From Sphingobacterium bovisgrunnientis (GTDB lineage: Bacteria > Bacteroidota > Bacteroidia > Sphingobacteriales > Sphingobacteriaceae): DNA of 64,000 bases. A model generated the notes under the pieces. That model saw nothing but the letters and a program-made list of their open reading frames with translations. It ran no database searches and had not been told where the DNA came from. Positions 36,111-44,987 of the stretch are shown piece after piece (the first letter of the stretch is position 1; the number at the start of each line of letters is the position of its first letter). A program made the position numbers and the translations under genes. The DNA is taken from positions 1-64,000 of the forward strand of contig NZ_WUQY01000011.1 in assembly GCF_009829085.1 (NCBI RefSeq), written 5' to 3'.

Positions 36111-39081
36111 ACAAATCTTTGATTAAAGGGATTAATAAATCGTCAGAACCTAAATCATATAATTTGGCTAACAGCTTTTCTAAGCTTGCTTTCTCTCTTG
36201 TAAATTGCCCTAACAGTGGCGTTAATGCTCTATTGTTTCCTGCATTCAAGTCTATTTTATCTTGTATGCTAATAAGTTCTTTTTGTGCTTCAACGATTTT
36301 GTCGTGAAGAGCTTTTTCTTTTGCATTATCAAAAGCAATCTTCCGAATTGGTAATTTGTTGAGGACTTTTGTACCTCTTGCATAATAACTTCCTCTAAAT
36401 ACTTCGCCTGTTAGAATGACAAACCATTCAACGTATTTTGAATTTAGTATCGCTTGAATGTAATATGTGGAATAATCGAATTTGTCAGGCATTGTAATGG
36501 CACAATAACCAGCTGTCCCTCCCGATGTAAAAAGTGTTCCGTAATTATCAATCGCATATTTGTCGCCACTTGATAAAACACCAAGTATTATCTTTTCTTT
36601 TTTGTCTGAAATATTTAACCCTTGTGGTCTCCCGAACCTATGCCATTCGTCTTTTGTTGCAGGTACAGGTTTTATATCTCTTTTTGGATTGTTTAGAATT
36701 GCTTTATGCTTTTGTAAATAGTCAAAAGCAAGCGGATATTTCTTTTGAATATCAGTAAGCGAAATTATTTCAACACCTTTTTTTGTGTTTTGATAAGGAT
36801 AAATAACCCTTGCATTAGGTTTGAAAGTCCTGTAAGTATTCAGATTGTCTTCGCCTGATGATGTTTGAAAATAAGGTTTGGTAATTGCTTTTTCAATTTT
36901 GTAATCAACTCCTTTTTTTGAAAAATAATAATGCTTAGCATCATCTTTCGTTGGAATGAAAATATAAATGTCATTAGCACTCGTTTGAATACCATTGAAA
37001 ATATTATCACTACCAACCAAGTCAATAAGTGAAGCACTTTGAGCTACAATTTTATTATAAGCGTTTATTAGTTCTGGCGGAACTAAAACCCAAACTTCAT
37101 TATCTAATTCAATAGTATTTTTTGAAGCATATTTTACGGCTTCTGGTTCACGAACCTTCCAACTTTTTAGGCTTTTGACTTCTGCATATTGAAATGTTTT
37201 TTGAGGTGTTTTGTTTAAAATCAGCAAACAAGTATAAGTTGTTTTGTTTGCAAAAACTTGATTTGCACCAAATGAAACAATTGAATGTAAATATTCCTTT
37301 GTTGAGAGTTCTTCTCGTAATTTCTTACCTGCGCCAACTTTTGTAAACTTATTAGGAACGATATAACCTAAAATTCCGCCATCATTTAACAAATTCATTC
37401 CTTGTTCAAGGAACAAAAAATATTTATCAAATTGTTTGTAAGCCGAAGTGTAATTGGCTTTATAAAGCGGTAATTCAAGCGGTGTGATATTTTTCATATC
37501 CTCCGACTTCATATAAGGCGGATTACCAATAATCACATCAAAACGAAGTTTTGAAAAGTCCAACGGATTAATTTCAGTTTGATTTTTCTTTTCAACTTGT
37601 GTTGGATTTAGTAAACTATTACCAAAGAAGATATTATTGGATAAATCAGTTAAAACTGGTTTGCTTGTATTGGTTGAAGATGTGTTTTCATCTTCTAAAA
37701 GTTTCAATAGTAAACCAAATTTTGAAGCTTCTACCGCATTATAATCTTTATCTATTCCATAAACGCAATTCAACAATAGTTCCCTTTTGATTTTAAAAGG
37801 AAGTTTATAAGTGTTGATGCTTGTTTGAATAAGTTTTGTTTTGTGGGCAATTAGATAATAGTCAATTAGAATATCATTTAATAGCTGAAACAGTTCCAAT
37901 AAAAATGCACCAGAACCGCAAGCGATGTCTGCGAATTTTAGTTTTAGAATTTCTTTATCGGTTTTGTCCTTACATTTTGGCAAAACCGTATTCCGCAAAA
38001 TATCATTGATGATGAATGTTGGCGTAGTTACAATATCTCTATCAATATTTTCAGGTTTCTTTACTAATTCAACTGTTCCGTTTTGAACAGTCAATTTTTC
38101 CGAAAGAATAATTTCATAAATGCTTCCTAAAATATCCGATGAAAACACACTGAAAGAGTAAGGACTTTCAGGATAATACAACTGCTTTATAATCGTCCAA
38201 AACGCAGAACTGATATTTTCTACAATTTTATCTTTCAGTAATTGGTCAAACAATCCTGAATTGTAGCGCTTGTCGGCTTGTTTAAATTTTTTAATTAATG
38301 ATTTAAAGTTACTTGCGTTGGCAAATGTTAAAAGTGTTTGATAATCCTCTAAGTTTCTGTCTTCGCAAACACGCAAAAATAAAATTCTGTTCAAATAACT
38401 TTGAACAATATCGTTTAATTCCTGCTCTTTTATTTTAGGGTGGTGTTTGTATATTTCACTTCCTAATAACTTTCTCCATTCGTTGAATTGATGTAAAAAA
38501 AGGGTGTCAATCGAATACTGATTTAGCTTGTTTTCAATCGTTTGCCATTCCGTATCAAACGCCCCTGAATAAACAGCGTCTTTGCCCAATAGCTTTTTAA
38601 TTTCTTCAAATTTACCTTCGTATTCTGTGTAGTGGTATTTCTTGATTAATGCTTTATTGTAACTGTCGGCTTCATCAACTTTTACAGAAGTGTCATAAAT
38701 AACTAAGTATTCAAAGTTTGATAAGATGGAAATTTTTAGTTTAGCTGTAAAACCATATCGTCTTACTTGTTTTGCTGTTTCGTTGTTAGTTTCAATTGCT
38801 ACGCACGGTTTTTTAGCTTCCAAAAAGAATTTTCTTTCTGAAAACAATCGAAATGTATAGTCTGGTTTTTTAGAATGCTCAGAAGCATTGGCTTTTAATG
38901 CTTCTTCTAAAATCACTTCTCTTTCATTTGTGGATTTTCCTGCGTTGTTTTTTATGTCCCAACCCAATAATTCAAAAAACGGGTCTAAGAAATCACTGCG
39001 AAGTAGTGTTTCGTTATACTTGTTTGTTAAGTAATATTTTCTGTCAGCCGAATATTTTTCTATGAGTTTCTTAACAGTCAT
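36097..39081 (-). CDS. Type IIG restriction-modification enzyme (Eco57I/AcuI-like)
   Basis: A 994-residue single-chain restriction and modification enzyme. The nuclease site lies at the N-terminus with the pattern PD-x13-EAK (Asp74, Glu88, Lys90). A helical linker is followed by an N6-adenine methylase domain with motif I ADIACGSGAF around 384-393 and motif IV NPPY at 520-523, and then by a TaqI-like target-recognition region (about 680-930). This domain order and length match Eco57I. It should cut at a distance from a short asymmetric site; the exact site cannot be read from sequence. The gene starts within the stop of the controller gene (ATGA overlap). Confidence 0.88.
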   Translation of the reverse strand: MTVKKLIEKYSADRKYYLTNKYNETLLRSDFLDPFFELLGWDIKNNAGKSTNEREVILEEALKANASEHSKKPDYTFRLFSERKFFLEAKKPCVAIETNNETAKQVRRYGFTAKLKISILSNFEYLVIYDTSVKVDEADSYNKALIKKYHYTEYEGKFEEIKKLLGKDAVYSGAFDTEWQTIENKLNQYSIDTLFLHQFNEWRKLLGSEIYKHHPKIKEQELNDIVQSYLNRILFLRVCEDRNLEDYQTLLTFANASNFKSLIKKFKQADKRYNSGLFDQLLKDKIVENISSAFWTIIKQLYYPESPYSFSVFSSDILGSIYEIILSEKLTVQNGTVELVKKPENIDRDIVTTPTFIINDILRNTVLPKCKDKTDKEILKLKFADIACGSGAFLLELFQLLNDILIDYYLIAHKTKLIQTSINTYKLPFKIKRELLLNCVYGIDKDYNAVEASKFGLLLKLLEDENTSSTNTSKPVLTDLSNNIFFGNSLLNPTQVEKKNQTEINPLDFSKLRFDVIIGNPPYMKSEDMKNITPLELPLYKANYTSAYKQFDKYFLFLEQGMNLLNDGGILGYIVPNKFTKVGAGKKLREELSTKEYLHSIVSFGANQVFANKTTYTCLLILNKTPQKTFQYAEVKSLKSWKVREPEAVKYASKNTIELDNEVWVLVPPELINAYNKIVAQSASLIDLVGSDNIFNGIQTSANDIYIFIPTKDDAKHYYFSKKGVDYKIEKAITKPYFQTSSGEDNLNTYRTFKPNARVIYPYQNTKKGVEIISLTDIQKKYPLAFDYLQKHKAILNNPKRDIKPVPATKDEWHRFGRPQGLNISDKKEKIILGVLSSGDKYAIDNYGTLFTSGGTAGYCAITMPDKFDYSTYYIQAILNSKYVEWFVILTGEVFRGSYYARGTKVLNKLPIRKIAFDNAKEKALHDKIVEAQKELISIQDKIDLNAGNNRALTPLLGQFTREKASLEKLLAKLYDLGSDDLLIPLIKDLYEAN

Positions 39082-39395
39082 TTTTTCTTGTTGGCTTTAA
39101 AATATTCAACTTTATCCTCTGCTACTTTTAGCGTATCAATATCGGCTTCCTCTTCCATTATTCTATATGCAAATTGGTCGCTAAGTAATTCTTTAATCAA
39201 TAGTTTTTCGTCTATTTTAAAAAACTCTGCAATGTGCTTTATTTGCTCTTTTGTTGGTTGTCGTTCGTTACGTTCAATTTTTCCAAGCAAAGAAGTGTCA
39301 ATACCGATATGGCTTGCCACTTCCCTCAAAGAAAGTGAAACTTCCTCTCTCAATGTTCTTAATCGTTCACCTATGGTTGTAATGCTTTTTTCCAT
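39078..39395 (-). CDS. Restriction-modification controller (C) protein, XRE-type
   Basis: A 105-residue DNA-binding protein with a compact HTH (GERLRTLREEVSLSLREVASHIGIDTSLLGKIERNERQP) and a charged C-terminal helix rich in lysine. The size, fold and position in front of the restriction genes match controller proteins that delay endonuclease expression after entry into a new host. Two identical 18-base repeats holding palindromic boxes lie upstream of its start. It overlaps the type IIG gene by 4 bases, so one transcript probably carries controller, restriction and modification genes. Confidence 0.85.
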   Translation of the reverse strand: MEKSITTIGERLRTLREEVSLSLREVASHIGIDTSLLGKIERNERQPTKEQIKHIAEFFKIDEKLLIKELLSDQFAYRIMEEEADIDTLKVAEDKVEYFKANKKK

Positions 39396-39405
39396 TGTCG
39401 CTATT

Positions 39406-39462
39406 TAGGACGTATTTTGTCCAAATATAAGTAAATAAAATTGATAGGACGTATTTTGTCCA
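39406..39462 (-). promoter_or_regulatory. Double C-box operator and promoter of the R-M operon
   Basis: The 18-base sequence TAGGACGTATTTTGTCCA occurs twice (39406-39423 and 39445-39462). Each copy contains the palindrome GGAC-7 nt-GTCC. A minus-strand TATATTTG at 39422-39429 matches the -7 consensus and lies between the two boxes. The distal box covers the -33 region and the proximal box lies just downstream of -7. This arrangement fits activation and repression by the controller protein. Confidence 0.75.
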
Positions 39463-39547
39463 CGAATTTTACTAAAAAGATATCAGGTGTTGATGGTTTT
39501 GATATAGCAATATAATTTCCTGTTTTTTGAAGTCCTAAAATAATACA

Positions 39548-39862
39548 TTACAATCTTCTCCCTTTCTTCTTTTTCTTCATCCGATTAGCAAACTGTTCTT
39601 CTTCGTAATCCTCTCCCTGTGCATCCGATAATAGGCTAAACAATCCCAAATCGGTATTAGGCGAATGTTCCTGTGAGAGAAACTTAAAAAGGTCTTTTGT
39701 TGGCAGGTTGTCTATTTCATTTGCTTTAGAAACGGGATTATCTTGTATCTTCAATTCGGGTTTATTTCCATTGTTCCACCAATCGTTAAACATTTTTGCC
39801 GATAGGTTTCTGTCTAATTGTGAGCCGTTCCAAACTCCATTGAGCAGCTCTATTGCATGTGC
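39548..39862 (-). pseudogene. Truncated mobilization/relaxase-like C-terminus
   Basis: About 100 codons on the minus strand that end in a highly basic, acidic-to-lysine tail (GEDYEEEQFANRMKKKKKG). Such tails are common on Bacteroidota relaxase/mobilization proteins, but I cannot name the family with confidence. The open frame runs on at its N-terminal side into sequence antisense to the IS66 transposase near 39862, so the original gene was cut by that insertion. It is the only hint of a conjugative or mobilizable origin for the island. Confidence 0.35.
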
Positions 39863-40414
39863 CATATTCGCAGAAAATTTGATGAAAGTGCGCAAAATGA
39901 TCTTGCACGCTCGAAAATCGCTGTTGACTATATTGCAGCCATATATACCGTTGAGAAACTAATCAGAGAAGCTCAGCGTGCCATGAAAGAAGATGAAATC
40001 GTATTTCTTCGATACGAAAAGGTAAAACCCATATTGGATGAAATGAAAAAATGGATGCAACAGAAATATACGAAAGTGTTGCCACGGAGTCCTATCGGAA
40101 AAGCGATTGCTTATGCATTAAAATTATGAGATAATATGTATTATTATCTGCTGCACGGTGAGCTTCTTCCCGATAATAACGAAATTGAAAATGCAATACG
40201 GCCAATTGCCCTCTCAAGGAAGAACAGCCTGTTCAGTGGAACACATAAAACCGCTCAAGATGCCGCCATGATATTCTCGCTATTTGCTACTTGTAAAAAA
40301 CATGATGTTGATCCCCAAAACTGGTTGAACGATGTGCTGTATAAAATCAATGACCCAGAATTCGAAGGGAAATATAGCGACTTAGTACCAAACAGATGGA
40401 AAAATAACCGATAA
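39857..40414 (+). pseudogene. IS66 TnpC transposase remnant (C-terminal, internal stop)
   Basis: The C-terminal third of an IS66 transposase. HIRRKFDES opens it, LPRSPIGKAIAYALKL leads to an in-frame TGA at 40127-40129 where the family has tryptophan, and the same frame then reads DNMYYYLLHGELLPDNNEIE, SRKNSLFSGTH and ATCKKHDVDPQNWLNDVLYKI. The catalytic glutamate region (DNNEIENAIRP) survives, but the N-terminal two thirds are missing, so it is inactive. The terminal repeat follows, ending at about 40446. It lies in the opposite orientation to the tnpA/tnpB remnant at 33950-34427. Confidence 0.75.
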
Positions 40415-40446
40415 TTAACTTTTGAGGGGAACCACCGTATGCATAC
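40415..40446 (+). mobile_element. IS66 3' terminal inverted repeat
   Basis: Downstream of the TnpC remnant, GGGGAACCACCGTATGCATA runs to a tip at about 40446. Its reverse complement, GTATGCATACGGTGGTTC, shares the GTA...ACGGT pattern with the end at 34499. It marks the right edge of this IS66 fragment and the start of the C5-methyltransferase/HpaII-type unit. Confidence 0.45.
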
Positions 40447-40608
40447 AATTAACCCATTCTTAAACAGGGTGAAAACTATACTATTTCTAAAAAAAAGTAT
40501 TTTTATTTCAACGACAGTTCAAGTTACAGATGTAGCTTGATCAGGGAAGATTACTCATGAAAACATTTATAATTTCGTAAATTGCAGAAATTAATTAGTG
40601 AATGTAAA

Positions 40609-41865
40609 ATGAATGTATTGGAGAAGTTATCACTTGATGAAGTAAGAAAAGATAAGAAAAATCCAATTTGCAAGTTTGCCTTGAAGGATGCGGTAATAAC
40701 TCATTATTTATATAATAATACATATCAAACCTCTCAATTCTATAAATATGATGCTTTAAAATTTACTAATGAGATAGCGGGCCATTACTTAAAAGAAAAA
40801 TTTGTCGATTATTTAGATTCTAATAATCAATTAGAAGTTTTTAAAAAGGAGGATGTTCCTTTCTTACCTGTAGATAAGCCATTGTTTAACTTCATTGATT
40901 TATTTGCTGGGATTGGAGGTTTTCGTCTCGCATTACAAAATCTTGGAGGAAAATGTGTTTTTACAAGTGAGTGGGATAAACAAGCACAGAAAACTTATAG
41001 AGCAAATTTTGGTGAAACACCTTTTGGAGATATAACTCAAGAAGAAATAAAACAATATATTCCTGAAAGCTTTGATATACTTTGCGCAGGTTTCCCATGT
41101 CAAGCATTCTCTATTGCAGGAAAGCGGGGAGGATTTGAAGATACTCGTGGAACTTTATTTTTTGATGTTGCAGAAATAATAAAGCGGAAACAACCCGAAG
41201 CCTTTTTTCTTGAAAATGTTAAAGGTTTAAGAAGTCACGATAAAGGAAAGACCTTAAATACAATATTAAATGTACTTAGGGAAGATCTTGGATATTTTGT
41301 GCCTGATCCTCAAATTATAAATGCAAAAGACTTTGGTCTGCCACAAAATAGAGAACGTATATATATTGTTGGATTTCATCCTAGTTTAGGAATTGATAGT
41401 TTTAAATACCCAGACGCAACGAACCAAACCGCTCGTTTTGAAGATGTTAAAGAAACAAGTGTTGTGGATACCAAATATTATTTGTCCAATAGATACCTTC
41501 AAACATTAATTAATCACAAAAATAGACATGAAAGTAAAGGAAATGGCTTTGGGTATCAAATCATAAATGATGATGAAATTGCAAATGCTGTGGTGTGTGG
41601 AGGAATGGGGAGAGAAAGAAATTTAGTGATTGATAATAGAATTACAGATTTCACGCCTACAACAAAAATTAAAGGAGAAGTCAACAAGGAGGGCGTTCGA
41701 AAAATGACACCTAGAGAATGGGCTAGATTACAGGGATTTCCTGATAATTTTATAATTCCAGTGGCGGATGCATCGGCATATAAACAATTTGGCAATTCCG
41801 TCGCGGTACCCGCTATTCAGGCTACAGCCAAGAAAATTATAGAAATAATTTTAAAACAACAGTAA
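40609..41865 (+). CDS. DNA (cytosine-5) methyltransferase, partner of HpaII-type nuclease
   Basis: A 418-residue C5-cytosine methyltransferase. I use the ATG at 40609; a TTG nine codons upstream is a weaker choice. After an N-terminal extension of about 90 residues come motif I FIDLFAGIGGF (95-105), the catalytic motif IV GFPCQAFSIAG with Cys164, motif VI ENV near 202, motif VIII QNRER near 246 and motif X GNSV near 395. It protects the host from the adjacent endonuclease. Its stop codon overlaps the ATG of the next gene (TAATG at 41863-41867), showing coupling. The target is probably CCGG if the partner is truly HpaII-like (inference). Confidence 0.92.
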   Translation: MNVLEKLSLDEVRKDKKNPICKFALKDAVITHYLYNNTYQTSQFYKYDALKFTNEIAGHYLKEKFVDYLDSNNQLEVFKKEDVPFLPVDKPLFNFIDLFAGIGGFRLALQNLGGKCVFTSEWDKQAQKTYRANFGETPFGDITQEEIKQYIPESFDILCAGFPCQAFSIAGKRGGFEDTRGTLFFDVAEIIKRKQPEAFFLENVKGLRSHDKGKTLNTILNVLREDLGYFVPDPQIINAKDFGLPQNRERIYIVGFHPSLGIDSFKYPDATNQTARFEDVKETSVVDTKYYLSNRYLQTLINHKNRHESKGNGFGYQIINDDEIANAVVCGGMGRERNLVIDNRITDFTPTTKIKGEVNKEGVRKMTPREWARLQGFPDNFIIPVADASAYKQFGNSVAVPAIQATAKKIIEIILKQQ

Positions 41866-42975
41866 TGTCAGAAAAATCTGAAGGATTAAGTGGAAATATT
41901 GGGGAGTGGAGTGAAATATTATACATTATTCAAAATTATCGCTGATAAGAAACTTTATGGAGGAACTAGTGAACTTCACAAAGTCGAATCAATGATTTTT
42001 CCTATAATAAAAATATTAAGGGATGAATCTAATGGTACATTTGAATTTTCTTACGATAATGATTTAGTAGTTGTAAAAAACAAGAATGAAGAATTTAGGA
42101 TATCTGTAAAAACGTTTTATCAAAATGCTTCATTTCTTTTAAATAAATTAAAAGAGAAAAATAAATCTTCTTTTACAATTCCTGAGATAGAAACTTTTAT
42201 TAATTCTTATGGTAGTAAATCTATTAAGGCTAAATCATCACTAAAAAGCGATATTCGGATCATAATACATGATTTAGTAACGGGTAGAAGTCCTCAATTA
42301 GGCTTTAGTATAAAGTCTGAAGTTGGGACTCCTCCGACATTATTTAATAGTAACAAATCAACGAACTTTGCCTATAAAATAGTTGGAGATTTATCACCTA
42401 CAGATCTAGAAGAAATCAATAGAATTGTTAAATATAAAGGCACTAAGGTGATTCAAGATGTTAAAGGCAGACTTCGTACAATTTTAAATAAAGGTTGTGA
42501 ATTAAAATTTTCCCATGTTCCATGTGTTATATTCCATAATAATTTAACCTTAGTTGACTCGTCCTTACCTAATATATTGGCACATGCCCTGTATAAATAC
42601 TTTACTTCAGGGATATCCAAATCAATTGAGATTATAAATTCACTAGCTTATGAAAATCCCCTGAAATTCAATTTCTCAAACGATCATCCTTTTTATTCAT
42701 ATAAGTTCAAAAGATTTTTAACAGATGTATCATTGGGTATGTTGCCAACAAAAGTTTGGGGAGGAATTATTGATGCAACAGGTGGATATTTAGTTGTAAA
42801 AAAGGATGGTGAGGTATTATGTTATCATATATATAATAGAAACGAATTCGAGGATTATTTATATGTTAATACCAAGTTTGATACGCCTAGTGCCACTAAA
42901 CATGATTTTGGATATATTTATCAGTTAAATGGAGAGTTGTATATAAACCTTAATTTTCAAATACGTTTTATATAA
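41865..42975 (+). CDS. HpaII-family restriction endonuclease with 5' frameshift
   Basis: A restriction endonuclease of the HpaII family, about 360-370 residues, paired with the C5-methyltransferase. The main frame carries KSDIRIIIHDL and GFSIKS, giving a plausible Asp/S-x-K active site (Asp121, Lys142 counting from GTG 41890), and ends NLNFQIRFI. The ATG at 41865, coupled to the methyltransferase stop, reads MSEKSEGLSGNIGEWSEI and then stops in frame at a TGA near 41946. Removing one base within 41916-41921 joins it to YTLFKIIADKKLY. The open GTG start at 41890 would lack the true N-terminus. It is either inactive, read by frameshifting, or a sequencing error. Confidence 0.8.
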
Positions 42976-43159
42976 TAAGTTCCTGTCACAAATTCAAGTT
43001 GTAATAGGCAAATAGGTATAAATATACCAAAATCGAACTTTACGATTACTATTGAAAGAAAAGCTACTGTAGTATTTATTCTCAGGAGTTACAGTATTGT
43101 AAATGGAAAATAAGAAAGTAGCAAAATGATGTAGGTTCTTAATTCGTATGTATGCATAC
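42976..43159. other. Intergenic stretch after the R-M unit
   Basis: No gene seen. It ends in a perfect 9-bp inverted repeat (ATTCGTATG-TATG-CATACGAAT, 43142-43163), which touches the first copy of a 28-base direct repeat. Open frames on the minus strand here are short and unlike coding sequence. Confidence 0.35.
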
Positions 43160-43187
43160 GAATATATACCACATTTCCCAATAATAC
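43160..43187. repeat. 28-bp direct repeat, left copy
   Basis: This copy and 44884-44911 share 26 of 28 bases, including the identical 20-base core TATACCACATTTCCCAATAA (43165-43184). The pair brackets the decayed SusD gene. It may be an integration or target-site duplication, or a duplicated regulatory element. Confidence 0.55.
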
Positions 43188-43228
43188 AGGTCTTATGAAT
43201 TTTAATTTTCATAAGACCTGTATTTTAT
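43183..43228. terminator. Strong bidirectional hairpin terminator
   Basis: A perfect 17-bp stem (43183-43199 paired with 43208-43224) around an 8-base AT loop, with T-rich sequence after the right arm. It lies about 200 bases after the endonuclease stop and would end that plus-strand transcript. On the minus strand it lies after the SusD pseudogene and could terminate that transcript too. Confidence 0.7.
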
Positions 43229-43377
43229 TTATATCTTTTAAATATTTGGCTAACAACTCCTTCTATAAATCAACATTCAGAGTATGAAATTTACAACTTT
43301 CTCCCTTTTATGAAGTTTTAATTATTAAAGAGATTTTTTATTACCTCTATCAAAATATTTCGCCTCTTTTAATTTTT

Positions 43378-44689
43378 CTAAAATCCTGGATTTTGGACTA
43401 AAAGTCTGCTTTTAGATATTTCGGCAAATGGGATTGGATACAAGTACATAGATTTTTTAAAAATTCTTGGCGCGTTATCATAATCAGTTCTTTTAAAATA
43501 ACTTAAATCATTTTGATTACCTGAAATGTTCATACCTGTAAAAACGCCTCCTTGTCTTCCCTCTGCTTCTTCTGCAATCATCTATCTTCTTACATCAAAA
43601 TAACGTTGACCTTCTGCAAAAAGTTCAATTCTTCTTTCTTGCTGTATAGCTTCGCGCTGTTTTTGTTGATTCCCCAAAATTCCAGTTTTTGTGCCATTTG
43701 AATTCATCTCTACATAGCCAGGAATCCCAGCTCTATGCCTTACAAGATCCAAGTATTTAATAATTTCTGGATCGTTAGGATCAACTTCATTACAAGCTTC
43801 GGCATATAATAAATAGAAGTCTGCTAGCCTGAAAATAATTGAGGGTCTAAACACAGTCTTGATTCCACCAGAAACAGTAGGATGAATGGTTCTATTATTA
43901 AATTTATACAACAAATACCCTGTTTTTGAATATCCTCCAGAGGTTGCGTTGCCACTATGTGCTATTCCTCCATACCCTGGCCTTGGATTAGTAGATGATT
44001 TTATATCTCGTGAAAAGTATATACGGGTTGCCAATGATGTCGCTGCTGTTGTTCCTTGTAAATTTACATTCGAGACGACATCGTGCCAACTTTCCCCTTG
44101 ATAAGTCACAGTGGCATAGAAATCTTGGCTCACGATTGGCATACATATTTGAAACATTATTGTCAGTAAGGATAATTTCATTACCTCCTTTTACAAATCG
44201 AGTAGATGGATTTTAAACATTTGAAAACCCAATTTCTGAATATCCAGAATTTTGATCATTAATTTTCAAACCATTGTTCATAAAAAATGCGTCTACAGCT
44301 TCTTGTGTAACGCCCATATATCCTCCCGCTGTACTTGCAATATCTCTCGGAATTTGAGCTGACTCAACTGTTCCCCAGCTGTTGACAGCATTGGCCCAAA
44401 TAATTTCTTTGTTATAACGTTGGAATAATTCGTATACATTTAAATAGGGATTGTTAGGAACACTACTGTAGTATAAATTATAGTTCCCGTTATTTGCGAA
44501 GTCAATAAACTCCTTTAAAACTTGTTTAGCCTTTTTCCATTTTTCTAAATCTTTAGCTGCGAATAATGATTTACCGTCGGTATTTTTTAATTCTAAAGCC
44601 TCAGTGTAACCTCCGTTGAATAAAGGCGATGCGGCATACATCCATAATTTTGCTCTTACAGCCATAGCTACACCTTTTGTGGGAATAAT
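43378..44689 (-). pseudogene. SusD/RagB-family lipoprotein pseudogene
   Basis: Three minus-strand pieces form one decayed SusD gene. 44213-44665 (starting within TKGVAMAVRAKLWMYAASPL) encodes a middle part. A frame change leads through HSTRFVKGG...NREPRFYATVTY to 43582-44181. An in-frame TAG then replaces the conserved tryptophan after ERRIELFAEGQRYFDVRR, and the rest of the C-terminus follows to 43378. The N-terminus with its lipobox is missing (a stop lies just upstream of the middle part). With at least two frameshifts, one nonsense change and a truncation it is non-functional. No SusC partner is present on this strand. Confidence 0.85.
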
Positions 44690-44696
44690 ATATTAA

Positions 44697-44987
44697 TTAA
44701 TTCTATTTTCTACTAAGGGATCAACTTCTTCGAATTTTAAATCAGAAGTGAAATCATTTTTTAAATCTTGGATATCTATTTTTTTAAAACATTAATGGTA
44801 TTGTATCGAAAATAAGAATACAGCAAAATTGGTAATTTTAAGTAGAGCCGAATCGAATCGACATTTTTACTATAATTTAGTTAGAATGTATACCACATTT
44901 CCCAATAAAACATATTAAAAATGTTGAATGTAAACTTATTATATGTACATTACATCACCATAAAATCTATTTAATTAAACCATTTAC
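44697..44987. promoter_or_regulatory. Divergent spacer upstream of plus-strand SusC
   Basis: A 290-base AT-rich region. On the minus strand about 30 codons (QDLKNDFTSDLKFEEVDPLV...) end at about 44697 and look like the tail of a lost gene, though the family is not recognised. The second copy of the 28-base direct repeat lies at 44884-44911, about 77 bases before the SusC ATG, so it may overlap its promoter. No TAnnTTTG element was found. Confidence 0.35.
44884..44911. repeat. 28-bp direct repeat, right copy
   Basis: Near-identical (26 of 28) to 43160-43187 and in the same orientation, 1.7 kb away, on the far side of the SusD pseudogene. Its position directly upstream of an intact SusC gene allows either a recombination-site or a promoter-element interpretation. 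Confidence 0.55.

Noticed and set aside
39857..40129. Independent 90-residue gene
   Set aside because: It is the same frame as the following IS66 segment, broken by a TGA in place of a conserved tryptophan.
33950..40446. A composite transposon made of two IS66 copies carrying the type IIG system
   Set aside because: Both IS66 pieces are partial, carry lesions and contain different parts of the element in inverted orientation, so they cannot form an active composite unit. Passive flanking is the safer reading.
41890..42975. HpaII-type gene starting naturally at GTG 41890
   Set aside because: The first residues from this start are unlike the family, whereas the ATG coupled to the methyltransferase stop gives a family-like N-terminus one frame away. 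A frameshift explains both.
43378..44665. Three separate small minus-strand genes
   Set aside because: They read consecutive parts of one SusD protein, with a nonsense codon and frame changes between them, so they are one pseudogene.
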